Shown in pieces: positions 9,241 to 19,068 of a stretch of 64,000 bases of DNA (the stretch's first letter is position 1; each line of letters begins with the position of its first letter). Both the position numbers and the translations under genes were made by a program. The stretch covers positions 533,501-597,500 of the forward strand of contig NZ_FNUB01000004.1 in the NCBI RefSeq assembly GCF_900105985.1. The letters run 5' to 3'. Under the pieces are notes generated by a model. The model ran no database searches. It worked only from the letters and a program-made list of their open reading frames with translations, and was not told where the DNA came from. Source of the stretch: Tenacibaculum sp. MAR_2010_89 (GTDB taxonomy: Bacteria > Bacteroidota > Bacteroidia > Flavobacteriales > Flavobacteriaceae).

Positions 9241-10953
9241 TTATTTATTTTTATATCTTGGTGTTGCAGTCTTCTTTCTGTTCATCATCATTGGCCCCAT
9301 TTTATCAGTAGCACACCTAAATCCTATATAATTTGTAGCCATATACTCTGGGAAGTATCTTCTTTGAGCTGGATCTAACCAATACTCTCTATCAGCCCAT
9401 GAACCACCTTTAAATACTCTTGATTTATCACTAATTAAAGTTGTTCTTCTTTTAGCATCATACTTAAAGTTATTTACAACTCTACCTAAAGAATCCTTTT
9501 CTTCTTCTGGTTTAGTAGGCGAATTATACATTCTAGGAGTACCTGTTAATTGATCTTTGTCTAAGTTGAAAAATTTTGAAGAAGCTTGATCTCCATCTCC
9601 TAGATTAGAATTATCAGCTAAATTATAATTTCTTCTCATGTAAGTATCTTCTTTAGTAATTGGAATATACTTAACACTACCAGGTAAATCTTTTGGTATT
9701 ATTCTTCCACTCTCTAAAGTATCATATTCAACCTCACCTAATTCATCTCCAACAATAACTACTTTACCATCTTCATTTATTAGTTTCTTAGTAAAAATAT
9801 TACCTCTAAAATAATTAAAATCATTTGCTTCTGCATCAATTATTGGTCTATAAACATCAGAAACCCATTCAGCAACGTTACCAGACATATCGTATAATCC
9901 AAAAGCATTTGGAGGGTAACTTCTTACAGCATTAGGAATATCAGATCCATCACTACTCCATCCAGCAATACCACTATAGTTTCCTTTACCTTGTTTAAAG
10001 TTGGCTAATTGGTCACCTCTTTGTCTTTTATTTCTATCTCTAGTGTACTTACCGTTCCAAGCATACTTTTTTCTACCTCTTACATTGTTGTATTCTCTAT
10101 TTTCAAAAATAGCTTTTGCTGCATATTCCCATTCAACTTCAGTTGGTAATCTAAATTTTTGAGCTAAAATACCGTCAGTTGAAGTTACTTGTCTACCAGA
10201 AAAAGCACCTTTTGCAGGTTTTGGGTCACCTTTTTTTCTTGGAACAGGTAAACCTTTTTTATAAATTGTTGAATCTCCTTCGAACAATGCATAAGGGTTT
10301 GTTAAATAAGTATCTGTATCAAAATTATTTTTTCCTTTAAAAGATAAAGAATCTTCTTTAAAAATATTTTTAATAATTCCTTTATCCATTAAGATCTTTA
10401 AGTTAACAGCGTTTGTACGCCATTTACAATATTTATTTGCTTGAATCCAGCTAACACCAACAACTGGGTATTCAGCATAAGATGGGTGTCTTAAATAACT
10501 TTCAGATAATAAATTTGTATTCCCTAATCCTTTTCTCCATACTAGAGTATCAGGTAAAATAGAAGTATAAATATGTTTATATTGATTTTCTTCTGGAGGA
10601 AATATATCTTTTGTATACTGCATAAACAATCCATATTCTGAATTTGTTACTTCAGTTTCATCCATATAAAATGAACGCACATGCATTTGTCTTGGTGTAG
10701 TATTCCAATCAAACATTACATCATCTTGCACCAATCCCATAGTAAAGGTACCACCTTCTATATGAACCATTCCTGGAGGAGCATTGTTTCCTTCTTTATA
10801 CTTTCCTTTAAGGTAACCACCGTAATTAGGATCGTTAAAGTTCCATCCAGTTAGGGAAGACTGACCTGAACCACCACCTCTTCTACTACTACAAGAGGTA
10901 ATAAACAATCCAATGATTAGTAATAAACTAAATAATTTTAACGTACTTTTCAT
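9241..10953 (-). CDS. gldJ: Gliding motility lipoprotein GldJ
   Basis: A 570-residue lipoprotein: the signal peptide ends in a lipobox with Cys21 (FITSC). The rest is a formylglycine-generating-enzyme/sulfatase-modifying-factor fold, with blocks such as HIEGGTFTMG, MDETEVTNSEYG, FRLPTEVEWEYAAK, YDMSGNVAEWVSDVY and the C-terminal YIGFRCA. GldJ is required for gliding and for stability of the GldK-N part of the type IX machinery in studied flavobacteria. Only one cysteine is visible near the fold's C-terminal block, so it is unlikely to be a working FGE. It is divergent from porU, a gene order I know from other Flavobacteriaceae. Confidence 0.93.
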   Translation of the reverse strand: MKSTLKLFSLLLIIGLFITSCSSRRGGGSGQSSLTGWNFNDPNYGGYLKGKYKEGNNAPPGMVHIEGGTFTMGLVQDDVMFDWNTTPRQMHVRSFYMDETEVTNSEYGLFMQYTKDIFPPEENQYKHIYTSILPDTLVWRKGLGNTNLLSESYLRHPSYAEYPVVGVSWIQANKYCKWRTNAVNLKILMDKGIIKNIFKEDSLSFKGKNNFDTDTYLTNPYALFEGDSTIYKKGLPVPRKKGDPKPAKGAFSGRQVTSTDGILAQKFRLPTEVEWEYAAKAIFENREYNNVRGRKKYAWNGKYTRDRNKRQRGDQLANFKQGKGNYSGIAGWSSDGSDIPNAVRSYPPNAFGLYDMSGNVAEWVSDVYRPIIDAEANDFNYFRGNIFTKKLINEDGKVVIVGDELGEVEYDTLESGRIIPKDLPGSVKYIPITKEDTYMRRNYNLADNSNLGDGDQASSKFFNLDKDQLTGTPRMYNSPTKPEEEKDSLGRVVNNFKYDAKRRTTLISDKSRVFKGGSWADREYWLDPAQRRYFPEYMATNYIGFRCATDKMGPMMMNRKKTATPRYKNK

Positions 10954-11133
10954 GTATTTTTAACTATTTTTAAGGGTGTGGCAATTTACAATATTTATAA
11001 CTTCTAACAAGAAAATTTACTTATCTTTTAAAAATAAATTGGTTAGAAACATTGTCATTGCTAGTCTTCAAACGACACTTTTTAAACTTTATTATTACGA
11101 AACTAAGAAAAAGATTAAAATAAGTAACATTAA

Positions 11134-11156
11134 AATTCGTTATTTTGTAACGAATT
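11134..11156 (+). promoter_or_regulatory. Perfect 9-bp inverted repeat abutting the porU start codon
   Basis: The arms AATTCGTTA (11134-11142) and TAACGAATT (11148-11156) are separated by TTTTG. The right arm ends at the base immediately before the ATG at 11157. In RNA it would form a hairpin across the ribosome-binding region; in DNA it could be an operator for a dimeric regulator. No T-run follows, so it is not a terminator. Confidence 0.55.
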
Positions 11157-14100
11157 ATGAAAAAAAATATATTTCTTTTTTGTTTACTTTTCTCTGTTTG
11201 GGGATTTAGTCAGTCAAAATCAGTATTATCTGAAGGAACTTGGTATAAATTTTCAATAGATACCACAGGGGTTTTTAAAATTGACGCTAACTTTTTAAAT
11301 CAACTCGGAATTAATCCTAATTCTGTTAATCCTAAATATATAAAAATTTTTGGAAACGGTGGCAATATGCTTCCTCAAAAAAATAATGCTACACGTTATA
11401 ATGATTTACAAGAAAACAGTATTTATGTTCATGGTGAAAATGACGGTATCTTTAACAATGATGATTATATCTTATTTTATGGTAAAGGTCCTGATGGATG
11501 GCTAACTGACCCTATAACTTCTTCCGCTTCTCATCAAAAAAACATATATACCGATAAGTCTTATTATTTTCTAACCATAGGAAATGCAAATGGTAAAAGA
11601 ATAAATAATAAAGCGCAACCAACATCTGCCAGTATTAAAACAATTACGGCTTTTGATGATTATACTTTTTACGAAAAAGAAGAGAAAAACCTTTTTGCAG
11701 TAGGTAGAAAATGGTTTGGTGAAGATTTTAGTTTTGAAAACACACAGAACTTTAAAATTCCTTTCCAAAATCAACTTCCAAATAGCGATATAACAATAAA
11801 TGTTAGTGCAGTAACTATTTCTTCGTTAAACTCTTCAATGACAATAACTGCTAATAGCAGTAACTTAACAACATTAAACTTCCCTCCTGTTTCTAGTTCA
11901 AGTATTAGCTCACTTGCCATGCAAAGAACAGGTCAAGGCATTATAAAAAGTAACTCTAACAATATAATAGACATCTCTATAAACTACAATAACAATGGTT
12001 TACCATCAGCTAAAGCATATTTAGATTATATTGAAATCATTGGAAAAAAAGAATTAAAAGCTGACAATAAACAATTTTCTTTCAGAAGTTTTGAGGCTAG
12101 TAATACAACTGGTATTATAGAATATCAAATTCAAAACTCAAGTAATATAAACTTTCTTTGGAACGTTACAAATCATACTTCTCCTGAGAATATTGAAAAT
12201 ATAGCCACTGGGAATTCGTTTATTTTTAAGGCTAACGGAGGCACTTTAGAAGAATTTGTTTTAGTAAATACTTCTAATGCATATGAACCAAAAATAGAAG
12301 AAAACTTCAATATTGAAAATCAAAATTTGCATGCTTTAAAAGACATTCAATATCTAATTATAACAAATAATAATTTATTGAATGAAGCACAAAGACTTGC
12401 TGATTATCACACTAATAATTCAAATTTATCAAGTAAAGTTGTTCCCCTTAACAAAATATATAATGAATTTTCTTCAGGCTCACCAGATATAACAGGAATT
12501 AGAGATTTTATTAAATACCTATACGACAATTCATCAATAAATAAGAAATTAACATATGTATGTTTTTTTGGAGATTCTTCATATGATTATAAAAATAGAA
12601 TTAACAACAATAATAATATAGTTCCTACTTTTCATGCTACTCAAAGTTTCGACTTAGTATCTTCTTTTGTTACTGACGATTATTATGTAATGCTAGAGCC
12701 TAACGATGGTGAAATGTTAATTTCCGATACTGTTGAAATAGCAACTGGAAGAATACCAGTAACAACTATTCAAGAAGCAAAAAATGTTATTGATAAAATT
12801 TTAAGTTATTACAATACTGACTCTTTTGGTGATTGGCGAAATACAATTACATTACTTGCAGATGACATTGATCAAGATGCAGATAAAACCTTACAATCAG
12901 GCTTGGAAGAGGTCGCTGACTCCATAAAGAAGTATAAACCTTTTTTCAATATTAATAAATTATATGCCGATGCTTTTAAACAAGAAAACTCATCAGGTGG
13001 TGAACGTTATCCTCAAGTAAAAAATGCAGTTAGTAACACTATTGAAAATGGAACACTTGTATTTGATTATTTTGGACATGGAGGTGAAGATGGTTTAGCT
13101 GATGAACGTCTTTTAGAAATCCCACAAATTGAAGCTTTAAATAATCTAAAAAAATTACCTCTATTTATTACTGTTACTTGTGAATTTTCAAGATTTGACA
13201 ATCCTTTAAGAGATACTGCTGGAGAAAAACTATTTTTAAATAAAAATGGTGGTGCTGTAAGTATGATTACTACTACTCGAGATGTTTTTATTTCTTTAGG
13301 GGAACAATTTAACAAAGAACTTACTAAACATGTACTAAGTTTTGATAATTCTAACAGCTCTATTGCTCAAAACTTAATAAAAGCTAAAAATACTACATCC
13401 AGTAACCAAAAGTTTTTCATATACTTTTTTGGTGATCCTGCTATGAAATTAGCGATTCCAAAGCCTAATGTGAGAATAACAAAAATGAACGATAAAGACA
13501 TTACTAGTTCTATAGACACTTTAAAAGCCTTATCTAAAGTTTCGTTTGAAGGTGTTGTTACTAATAATTCAAATACTATTTTATCTAATTTCAATGGAGT
13601 ATTATCAACTGTTATATTTGATAAATCGATAAACAAACAAACTTTAGATAATGATGGATTTGGTGTCATTAACACTTTTGACTCACAAGAAAGTAAACTA
13701 TTTAGAGGGAAATCATCAGTAAAAAACGGTCGTTTTAAATTTGAATTTATCGTTCCTAAGGATATTAAAATAGCCTATGGAAAAGGAAAAATAAGCATGT
13801 ATGCTAATGATAATAGTACCGATAAAGGAGGTGCTAACTTTGATGTAACTGTTGGTGGAATAAATCAAAATGCCCCTGAAGACACTACTGGACCTGAACT
13901 ACAATCATTTATGAATGATGAATCTTTTATTGATGGAGGAAACACAAATGCTTCTCCTAATTTAATTATAAAACTTTCAGATATAAGTGGGATAAATACA
14001 TCTATCACTGCTGTAGATCATGATATTGTTGCCATTTTAGACGGAAATGAGTCTGAACCATTTGTTTTAAACGACTACTACCAAACCGAATTAGATGACT

Positions 14101-14543
14101 TTACAAAAGGTAAAGTTTCTTACAAACTTAGAAATCTATCTACAGGACCACATACTTTAAAAATAAAAGCGTGGGACACTTACAATAATTCATCTGAGAC
14201 TACGTTAAACTTTGTGGTTGTAAATGATGCTGGACTTACCTTAACTAATGTTTTAAACTATCCTAATCCATTTGTTAATTATACGGAGTTTTGGTTTAAC
14301 CACAACAAACCCAATGAGCCACTAGAGGTTCAAGTTCAAATATTTACAGTTTCAGGAAAACTAGTTAAATCAATTAACAAGCTTTCTCAAACAACAGGTA
14401 ATTTATCAAGAAATATAACATGGAATGGGTTAGATGATTTTGGTAACAAATTAGGTAAAGGTGTTTATGTTTATAAACTAAAAGTTAAATCAACCGTAAC
14501 AAATATAGTATCAGAAAAATACGAAAAATTAGTAATACTTTAA
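11157..14543 (+). CDS. porU: Type IX secretion system sortase PorU (C25 cysteine peptidase)
   Basis: A 1128-residue secreted peptidase that removes the C-terminal signal of type IX cargo at the cell surface and helps attach the cargo to lipopolysaccharide. The N-terminal signal peptide is about 18 residues (ending GFSQ). The gingipain-like catalytic domain has His641 in YFGHGGEDG and Cys675 in TVTCEFSRF, the expected His/Cys pair. The end of the protein is an Ig-like FlgD-type region (NYPNPFVNYTEF ... GVYVYKLKV). Size and layout match PorU. It is followed by porV after 46 bases. An open frame at 10976-11209 overlapping its start is not a gene. Confidence 0.95.
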   Translation: MKKNIFLFCLLFSVWGFSQSKSVLSEGTWYKFSIDTTGVFKIDANFLNQLGINPNSVNPKYIKIFGNGGNMLPQKNNATRYNDLQENSIYVHGENDGIFNNDDYILFYGKGPDGWLTDPITSSASHQKNIYTDKSYYFLTIGNANGKRINNKAQPTSASIKTITAFDDYTFYEKEEKNLFAVGRKWFGEDFSFENTQNFKIPFQNQLPNSDITINVSAVTISSLNSSMTITANSSNLTTLNFPPVSSSSISSLAMQRTGQGIIKSNSNNIIDISINYNNNGLPSAKAYLDYIEIIGKKELKADNKQFSFRSFEASNTTGIIEYQIQNSSNINFLWNVTNHTSPENIENIATGNSFIFKANGGTLEEFVLVNTSNAYEPKIEENFNIENQNLHALKDIQYLIITNNNLLNEAQRLADYHTNNSNLSSKVVPLNKIYNEFSSGSPDITGIRDFIKYLYDNSSINKKLTYVCFFGDSSYDYKNRINNNNNIVPTFHATQSFDLVSSFVTDDYYVMLEPNDGEMLISDTVEIATGRIPVTTIQEAKNVIDKILSYYNTDSFGDWRNTITLLADDIDQDADKTLQSGLEEVADSIKKYKPFFNINKLYADAFKQENSSGGERYPQVKNAVSNTIENGTLVFDYFGHGGEDGLADERLLEIPQIEALNNLKKLPLFITVTCEFSRFDNPLRDTAGEKLFLNKNGGAVSMITTTRDVFISLGEQFNKELTKHVLSFDNSNSSIAQNLIKAKNTTSSNQKFFIYFFGDPAMKLAIPKPNVRITKMNDKDITSSIDTLKALSKVSFEGVVTNNSNTILSNFNGVLSTVIFDKSINKQTLDNDGFGVINTFDSQESKLFRGKSSVKNGRFKFEFIVPKDIKIAYGKGKISMYANDNSTDKGGANFDVTVGGINQNAPEDTTGPELQSFMNDESFIDGGNTNASPNLIIKLSDISGINTSITAVDHDIVAILDGNESEPFVLNDYYQTELDDFTKGKVSYKLRNLSTGPHTLKIKAWDTYNNSSETTLNFVVVNDAGLTLTNVLNYPNPFVNYTEFWFNHNKPNEPLEVQVQIFTVSGKLVKSINKLSQTTGNLSRNITWNGLDDFGNKLGKGVYVYKLKVKSTVTNIVSEKYEKLVIL

Positions 14544-14558
14544 TAAATACTAAAATTA

Positions 14559-14566
14559 TATATTTG
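14559..14566 (+). promoter_or_regulatory. Candidate -7 promoter box for porV
   Basis: TATATTTG matches the Bacteroidota -7 consensus TAnnTTTG exactly and lies 24 bases before the porV ATG. No TTTG was found about 19 bases upstream, so the promoter is only half supported. Confidence 0.4.
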
Positions 14567-14589
14567 CAATATCAACAATTAAACTATAA

Positions 14590-15663
14590 ATGAAAAAATT
14601 AACTATCCTTCTATTATTTTTAGCCGTTGCTTTCAAAGCACAAGCTCAAGGTATAACTACAGCAACTCCATTTTTATTAATAACCTCAGATGCACGTGCA
14701 GGTGGTATGGGAGATATTGGTGTAGCTACATCATCCGATGCATTTTCTATTTTTCATAATGCAGCAAAAACAGCATTTAATGAAAATCAAATAAGTATTG
14801 GTTTAAACTATACTCCTTGGCTTAGAAATTTAACTGATGATATTTTTGCTGGTAATCTTTCTTATGTTAACAGATTTAAAGAAAATGCCGCTTGGGGTGT
14901 AGATGTAAAATACTTTTCTTTAGGTAAAATTGAATTAACTGATTTATCAGGTGGTTCATTAGGTTCAATAAACCCTAGTGAATTTGCAATTACAGGTATC
15001 TATTCTCTTAAACTTAGTGAAACATTTTCTATGGGAGTTGGTTTAAAGTACATAAACTCAAACCTAGATGTTTCTAGCAATTTAAAAGTTGTAAACTCTT
15101 TTGCTGTAGATGTATCTGCATACTATCGTTCAGAAGAAGAAAATTATGGTAGTTTTAACGGGCGTTATCGTTTAGGAGTTAATGTTGCTAATATTGGTCC
15201 AAAAGTAGAGTATACAGATGGTGTTCAAAGTTTTATCCCTACCAATTTCAAGTTAGGTGGTGGTTTTGACTTCATCTTTGATGACTACAATTTATTAGGA
15301 TTAAATTTTGAGGTAACAAAGTTATTAGTTCCAACAAGTCCTAACTCGACTAGAGGTTGGTTTGAAGGAATGTTCACCTCATTAGGTGATAGAAGTTTTA
15401 GTGAAGAATTAAAAGAGGTGACTTGGGCTTTAGGAGCTGAGTATTTGTATAATAAAGCTTTTGCTTTAAGAGCTGGTTATTTTCATGAAAGTGAAGAAAA
15501 AGGGCAACGTCAATACTTTACAATGGGAGCTGGTTTTAAAGCCAAAGCTTTTTCATTAGATCTTTCATATTTGATGAATGCTTCTGATGTTAATAACCCT
15601 TTAGAAAACACATTACGTTTCTCTTTATCATTTGATTTAGGTGAAATATATGACGACTATTAA
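14590..15663 (+). CDS. porV: Type IX secretion system outer-membrane protein PorV (LptO)
   Basis: A 357-residue outer-membrane beta-barrel. The signal peptide ends near FKAQAQG (about residue 20), followed by the family opening FLLITSDARAGGMGDIGVA and then the NAAKTAF block. Alternating strand patterns continue to the aromatic-containing C terminus. PorV shuttles cargo from the SprA translocon to the PorU sortase, and the gene directly follows porU, as is common in Bacteroidota. A terminator lies 38 bases downstream. Confidence 0.94.
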   Translation: MKKLTILLLFLAVAFKAQAQGITTATPFLLITSDARAGGMGDIGVATSSDAFSIFHNAAKTAFNENQISIGLNYTPWLRNLTDDIFAGNLSYVNRFKENAAWGVDVKYFSLGKIELTDLSGGSLGSINPSEFAITGIYSLKLSETFSMGVGLKYINSNLDVSSNLKVVNSFAVDVSAYYRSEEENYGSFNGRYRLGVNVANIGPKVEYTDGVQSFIPTNFKLGGGFDFIFDDYNLLGLNFEVTKLLVPTSPNSTRGWFEGMFTSLGDRSFSEELKEVTWALGAEYLYNKAFALRAGYFHESEEKGQRQYFTMGAGFKAKAFSLDLSYLMNASDVNNPLENTLRFSLSFDLGEIYDDY

Positions 15664-15701
15664 AACTCAGTTTTTTTTTAGTAATTTCGTATAAAATATA
15701 T

Positions 15702-15729
15702 AAGCTGTCTTCATAAGACAGCTTTTTTT
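15702..15729 (+). terminator. Intrinsic terminator after porV
   Basis: A perfect 10-bp stem (15702-15711 and 15715-15724, loop CAT) is followed by a run of T. It separates the secretion genes from cdd. Confidence 0.85.
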
Positions 15730-15743
15730 GACTCAAATAAAAT

Positions 15744-16226
15744 ATGAAAAAAATAGATATTTCTTCTACTGCTACTATTTTTGATACTATTTCTCAATTA
15801 TCAGAAGAAGATGCTTCGTTACTACAAAAAGCAATAGAAGCACGTAAAAAAGCTTATGCTCCTTATTCAAAATTTAATGTTGGAGCTGCTATATTACTCG
15901 ATAACGATAAAATAATAACAGGTAACAATCAAGAAAGTGCCGCTTACCCGTCAGGGATGTGTGCTGAAAGAGTTGCTATATGGAAAGCTGGTTCTGAATA
16001 TCCAAATATGATAGTTAAAAAAATAGCTATTACTGCAGCCTCAAGTATTACCAAAGTTAATAAACCAGTTGGCCCTTGTGGAGCGTGTAGACAAACGTTG
16101 TCAGAATATGAAATTAATCAAAAACAACCTATAGAAATTTTATTTACTGGAGAAACAGGCGCTATTGTAAAAACAGAATCGTTATTATCTCTATTACCAT
16201 TTTCTTTTGATAGCTCATATCTATAA
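15744..16226 (+). CDS. cdd: Cytidine deaminase
   Basis: A 160-residue zinc enzyme that deaminates cytidine and deoxycytidine in pyrimidine salvage. The zinc-site motifs are CAER (Cys73, catalytic Glu75) and PCGAC (Cys112, Cys115), the all-cysteine arrangement of the homotetrameric class. YAPYSKFNVGAA (38-49) is the substrate-binding block. It starts 14 bases after the porV terminator. The neighbours do not share a pathway with it. Confidence 0.96.
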   Translation: MKKIDISSTATIFDTISQLSEEDASLLQKAIEARKKAYAPYSKFNVGAAILLDNDKIITGNNQESAAYPSGMCAERVAIWKAGSEYPNMIVKKIAITAASSITKVNKPVGPCGACRQTLSEYEINQKQPIEILFTGETGAIVKTESLLSLLPFSFDSSYL

Positions 16227-16309
16227 TTTTCAATATCTATTTTTATTAAAATCGTAAAAAACTTAAAATATCTTTCAATAACAACCGTAAAGTAAGATAA
16301 AATGTTTTC

Positions 16310-16340
16310 TTTGTAGTAATTTCTATAAAACATATCTTTC
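16310..16340 (+). promoter_or_regulatory. Promoter directly upstream of the KASIII-like gene
   Basis: TTTG at 16310-16313, a 19-base spacer and TATCTTTC at 16333-16340 match the Bacteroidota promoter (TTTG, N19, TAnnTTTG) at all but the last base. Only three bases separate the -7 box from the ATG at 16344, which implies a leaderless or nearly leaderless transcript. Confidence 0.55.
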
Positions 16341-16343
16341 AAT

Positions 16344-17408
16344 ATGACCAATGTAATAATTACTGGTACAGGAGCATACATACCTAGCATTACCAAAAAA
16401 AATGTTCAATTTACTGATACTAATTTTTTAAATGTTGATGGTACTCCTATTAAAGATACCAATGAAGTAATTATTGAAAAATTTAAGGCTATTACTGGAA
16501 TAGAAGAAAGGCGATATGCAAAAAAAGAACTAAACACATCTGACTTAGGTTTTTTAGCTGCTCAAAAAGCAATTGAAGACGCTAAAATTAACCCTGAAGA
16601 AATAGACTATATTATTTTCGCTCATAATTTTGGAAATGTTAAACCAAATAGTAGTCAAAGTGACCTTTTACCTAGTTTAGCAACTCGTGTAAAACATTTA
16701 TTAAAAATAGAAAATCCAAACTGTGTAGCTTATGATATATTATTTGGATGTCCTGGCTGGATACAAGGGGTAATTCAAGCTCAATCTTTTATACAGTCTA
16801 AAATAGCAAAAAAAGTTTTAGTTATTGGTGCTGAAACTTTATCAAGAGTAATAGATGAACATGATAGAGATAGTATGATTTATAGTGACGGAGCCGGTGC
16901 ATGTATTATTGAAGGTTCAGAAAATAACAGCTCTGGTATTTTAAGTCATGCCTCTCAAACTTTCACTAAAGATGAGGCCTATTATTTATTTTTTGATCGT
17001 TCTTATAATAAAGATACTAATAGCGATATAAATTATATGAAAATGCATGGGCGTAAAATTTATGAATTTGCGCTTAACAATGTACCTAATGCAATGAAAG
17101 CCGCTTTAGACAAAAGTGATATTAAAATAAATCAGCTTAAAAAAGTTTTTATCCACCAAGCTAATGAAAAAATGGATGAAGCAATTATAAAACGTTTTTA
17201 TAGACTCTATAACAAACCAGTACCTGAAGGAATTATGCCTATGAGTATTCATAAATTAGGTAATAGCTCGGTTGCAACCGTTCCAACCTTATTAAATTTA
17301 GTTTTAAAAGGTGAAATAGAAAATCAATATATTGAAAAAGGAGACGTTATTATGCTAGCATCTGTAGGTTCTGGAATGAATATAAATGCTATCGTTTATA
17401 AGTACTAA
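16344..17408 (+). CDS. 3-oxoacyl-ACP synthase III family protein (FabH-like)
   Basis: A 354-residue KASIII-fold condensing enzyme. The Cys-His-Asn triad is visible as Cys136 (LFGCPGW), His271 (FIHQANEKM) and Asn307 (GNSSVATVP). Relatives start fatty acid synthesis by joining acetyl-CoA to malonyl-ACP, though diverged paralogues make other acyl products. It is somewhat longer than typical FabH (about 320), with extra residues near 25-45. It lies alone between cdd and guaA, not in a fatty-acid operon, so a housekeeping FabH role is uncertain. A second, different KASIII is in the glycan cluster at 38274. Confidence 0.88.
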   Translation: MTNVIITGTGAYIPSITKKNVQFTDTNFLNVDGTPIKDTNEVIIEKFKAITGIEERRYAKKELNTSDLGFLAAQKAIEDAKINPEEIDYIIFAHNFGNVKPNSSQSDLLPSLATRVKHLLKIENPNCVAYDILFGCPGWIQGVIQAQSFIQSKIAKKVLVIGAETLSRVIDEHDRDSMIYSDGAGACIIEGSENNSSGILSHASQTFTKDEAYYLFFDRSYNKDTNSDINYMKMHGRKIYEFALNNVPNAMKAALDKSDIKINQLKKVFIHQANEKMDEAIIKRFYRLYNKPVPEGIMPMSIHKLGNSSVATVPTLLNLVLKGEIENQYIEKGDVIMLASVGSGMNINAIVYKY

Positions 17409-17471
17409 ACAAAATTAAAAATAGAGGTAAAAAATACATCACTAAATATCGCAAATCTAAAATCTAAATAT

Positions 17472-17479
17472 TATTTTTG
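17472..17479 (+). promoter_or_regulatory. Candidate -7 box just before the guaA start
   Basis: TATTTTTG fits TAnnTTTG and ends three bases before the guaA ATG at 17483. There is no clear TTTG about 19 bases upstream. If used, it would give a leaderless mRNA. Confidence 0.35.
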
Positions 17480-17482
17480 CGG

Positions 17483-19018
17483 ATGCAACAACACAATGTA
17501 CTTATTTTAGATTTCGGTTCGCAATATACTCAGTTAATTGCCCGCCGTGTAAGAGAATTAAACATTTACTGTGAAATTCATCCCTATAACAAAATACCTC
17601 AAAATTTAAACGACTTTAAGGCTGTAATCCTTTCTGGAAGCCCTTCTTCTGTTCGTTCAGATGAAGCACCACATCCAGATTTATCAGAAATTAGAGGTAA
17701 AAAACCTTTATTATCGGTTTGTTATGGAGCTCAATACTTAGCTCATTTCTCTGGAGGTTTAGTAGCTCCTTCTAATACTCGAGAATACGGTAGAGCCAAC
17801 CTTTCGTTTATTAAAGAAGGAGAGGAATTCTTTTCTAATATTTCTGAAGGAAGTCAAGTTTGGATGAGTCATTCAGACACTATTAAAGTATTACCAACAA
17901 ACGGAATATTATTAGCTAGTACTCATGATGTAGAAAATGCAGCTTATAAAATAGAAGGTGAAACTACATATGCTATTCAATTTCATCCTGAAGTTTACCA
18001 TTCAACCGATGGAAAACAATTATTACAAAATTTTTTAGTTTCAATTGCTGGCGTAGCACAAACATGGACACCAGCTTCTTTTGTTGATGAAACTGTATCT
18101 GGTCTAAAAGAAAAAATTGGTAATGATAAAGTTGTATTAGGTTTATCTGGTGGTGTAGATTCTACAGTAGCTGCTGTATTATTACATAAAGCAATTGGAA
18201 GTAACTTACATTGTATATTCGTAAACAATGGATTACTACGTAAAAATGAATTTACCGATGTATTGAAACAATACGAAGGAATGGGGTTAAATGTAAAAGG
18301 AGTTGATGCTTCGGCACGTTTTTTGGGTGCTTTAGCTGGATTATCTGACCCTGAAGCAAAAAGAAAAGCTATCGGTAAAGTTTTTATTGATGTTTTTGAT
18401 GATGAAGCAAATCAAATTGAAAATGCTAAATGGTTAGCACAAGGAACTATTTATCCAGATGTAATAGAATCTGTATCAGTAAATGGTGGTCCTTCTGCAA
18501 CTATTAAAAGTCATCATAATGTTGGAGGTCTACCTGACTTTATGAAACTTAAAGTAGTAGAGCCTTTACGTATGATTTTTAAAGATGAAGTTCGTCGTGT
18601 TGGTGCTTCTATGGGAATAGATAAAGATTTATTAGGTAGACACCCTTTTCCTGGACCTGGTTTAGCTATTCGTATTTTAGGTGATATTACTGCTGAAAAA
18701 GTACGTATATTACAAGAAGTTGACGCTGTGTTTATTAACGGTTTAAAAGAACATGGATTGTATGATAAGGTTTGGCAAGCTGGAGCTATATTATTACCTG
18801 TTAATTCAGTAGGTGTTATGGGAGATGAGCGTACTTATGAGAAGGTTGTAGCGCTTAGAGCAGTAGAAAGCACAGACGGTATGACTGCTGACTGGGTTAA
18901 TTTACCTTATGAATTTTTGCAAAAAATATCAAATAAAATAATAAATAATGTAAAAGGTGTTAATAGAGTTGTTTACGATATTAGCTCTAAACCACCTGCA
19001 ACAATTGAGTGGGAATAA
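17483..19018 (+). CDS. guaA: GMP synthase (glutamine-hydrolysing)
   Basis: A 511-residue two-domain enzyme converting XMP to GMP. The N-terminal class I glutaminase has its nucleophile at Cys80 (SVCYGAQ), and the HPE triad end is in FHPEVYHS. The ATP pyrophosphatase domain has the P-loop LSGGVDST at about 221-228. The C-terminal dimerisation region ends with KPPATIEWE, the standard GuaA terminus. I use the ATG at 17483 because the frame's earlier TTG adds only two residues. The LysM lipoprotein gene downstream is a neighbour often seen in Flavobacteriaceae. Confidence 0.97.
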   Translation: MQQHNVLILDFGSQYTQLIARRVRELNIYCEIHPYNKIPQNLNDFKAVILSGSPSSVRSDEAPHPDLSEIRGKKPLLSVCYGAQYLAHFSGGLVAPSNTREYGRANLSFIKEGEEFFSNISEGSQVWMSHSDTIKVLPTNGILLASTHDVENAAYKIEGETTYAIQFHPEVYHSTDGKQLLQNFLVSIAGVAQTWTPASFVDETVSGLKEKIGNDKVVLGLSGGVDSTVAAVLLHKAIGSNLHCIFVNNGLLRKNEFTDVLKQYEGMGLNVKGVDASARFLGALAGLSDPEAKRKAIGKVFIDVFDDEANQIENAKWLAQGTIYPDVIESVSVNGGPSATIKSHHNVGGLPDFMKLKVVEPLRMIFKDEVRRVGASMGIDKDLLGRHPFPGPGLAIRILGDITAEKVRILQEVDAVFINGLKEHGLYDKVWQAGAILLPVNSVGVMGDERTYEKVVALRAVESTDGMTADWVNLPYEFLQKISNKIINNVKGVNRVVYDISSKPPATIEWE

Positions 19019-19068
19019 CGTTTATTTATAAAAACACTCGAAAAACACACATTAGAATATAGAAGCAG

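Noticed and set aside
10976-11209. 77-codon open frame between gldJ and porU
   Set aside because: It overlaps the porU signal peptide in another frame, has a non-ATG start and an AT-driven Lys/Ile/Phe composition with no recognisable domain.
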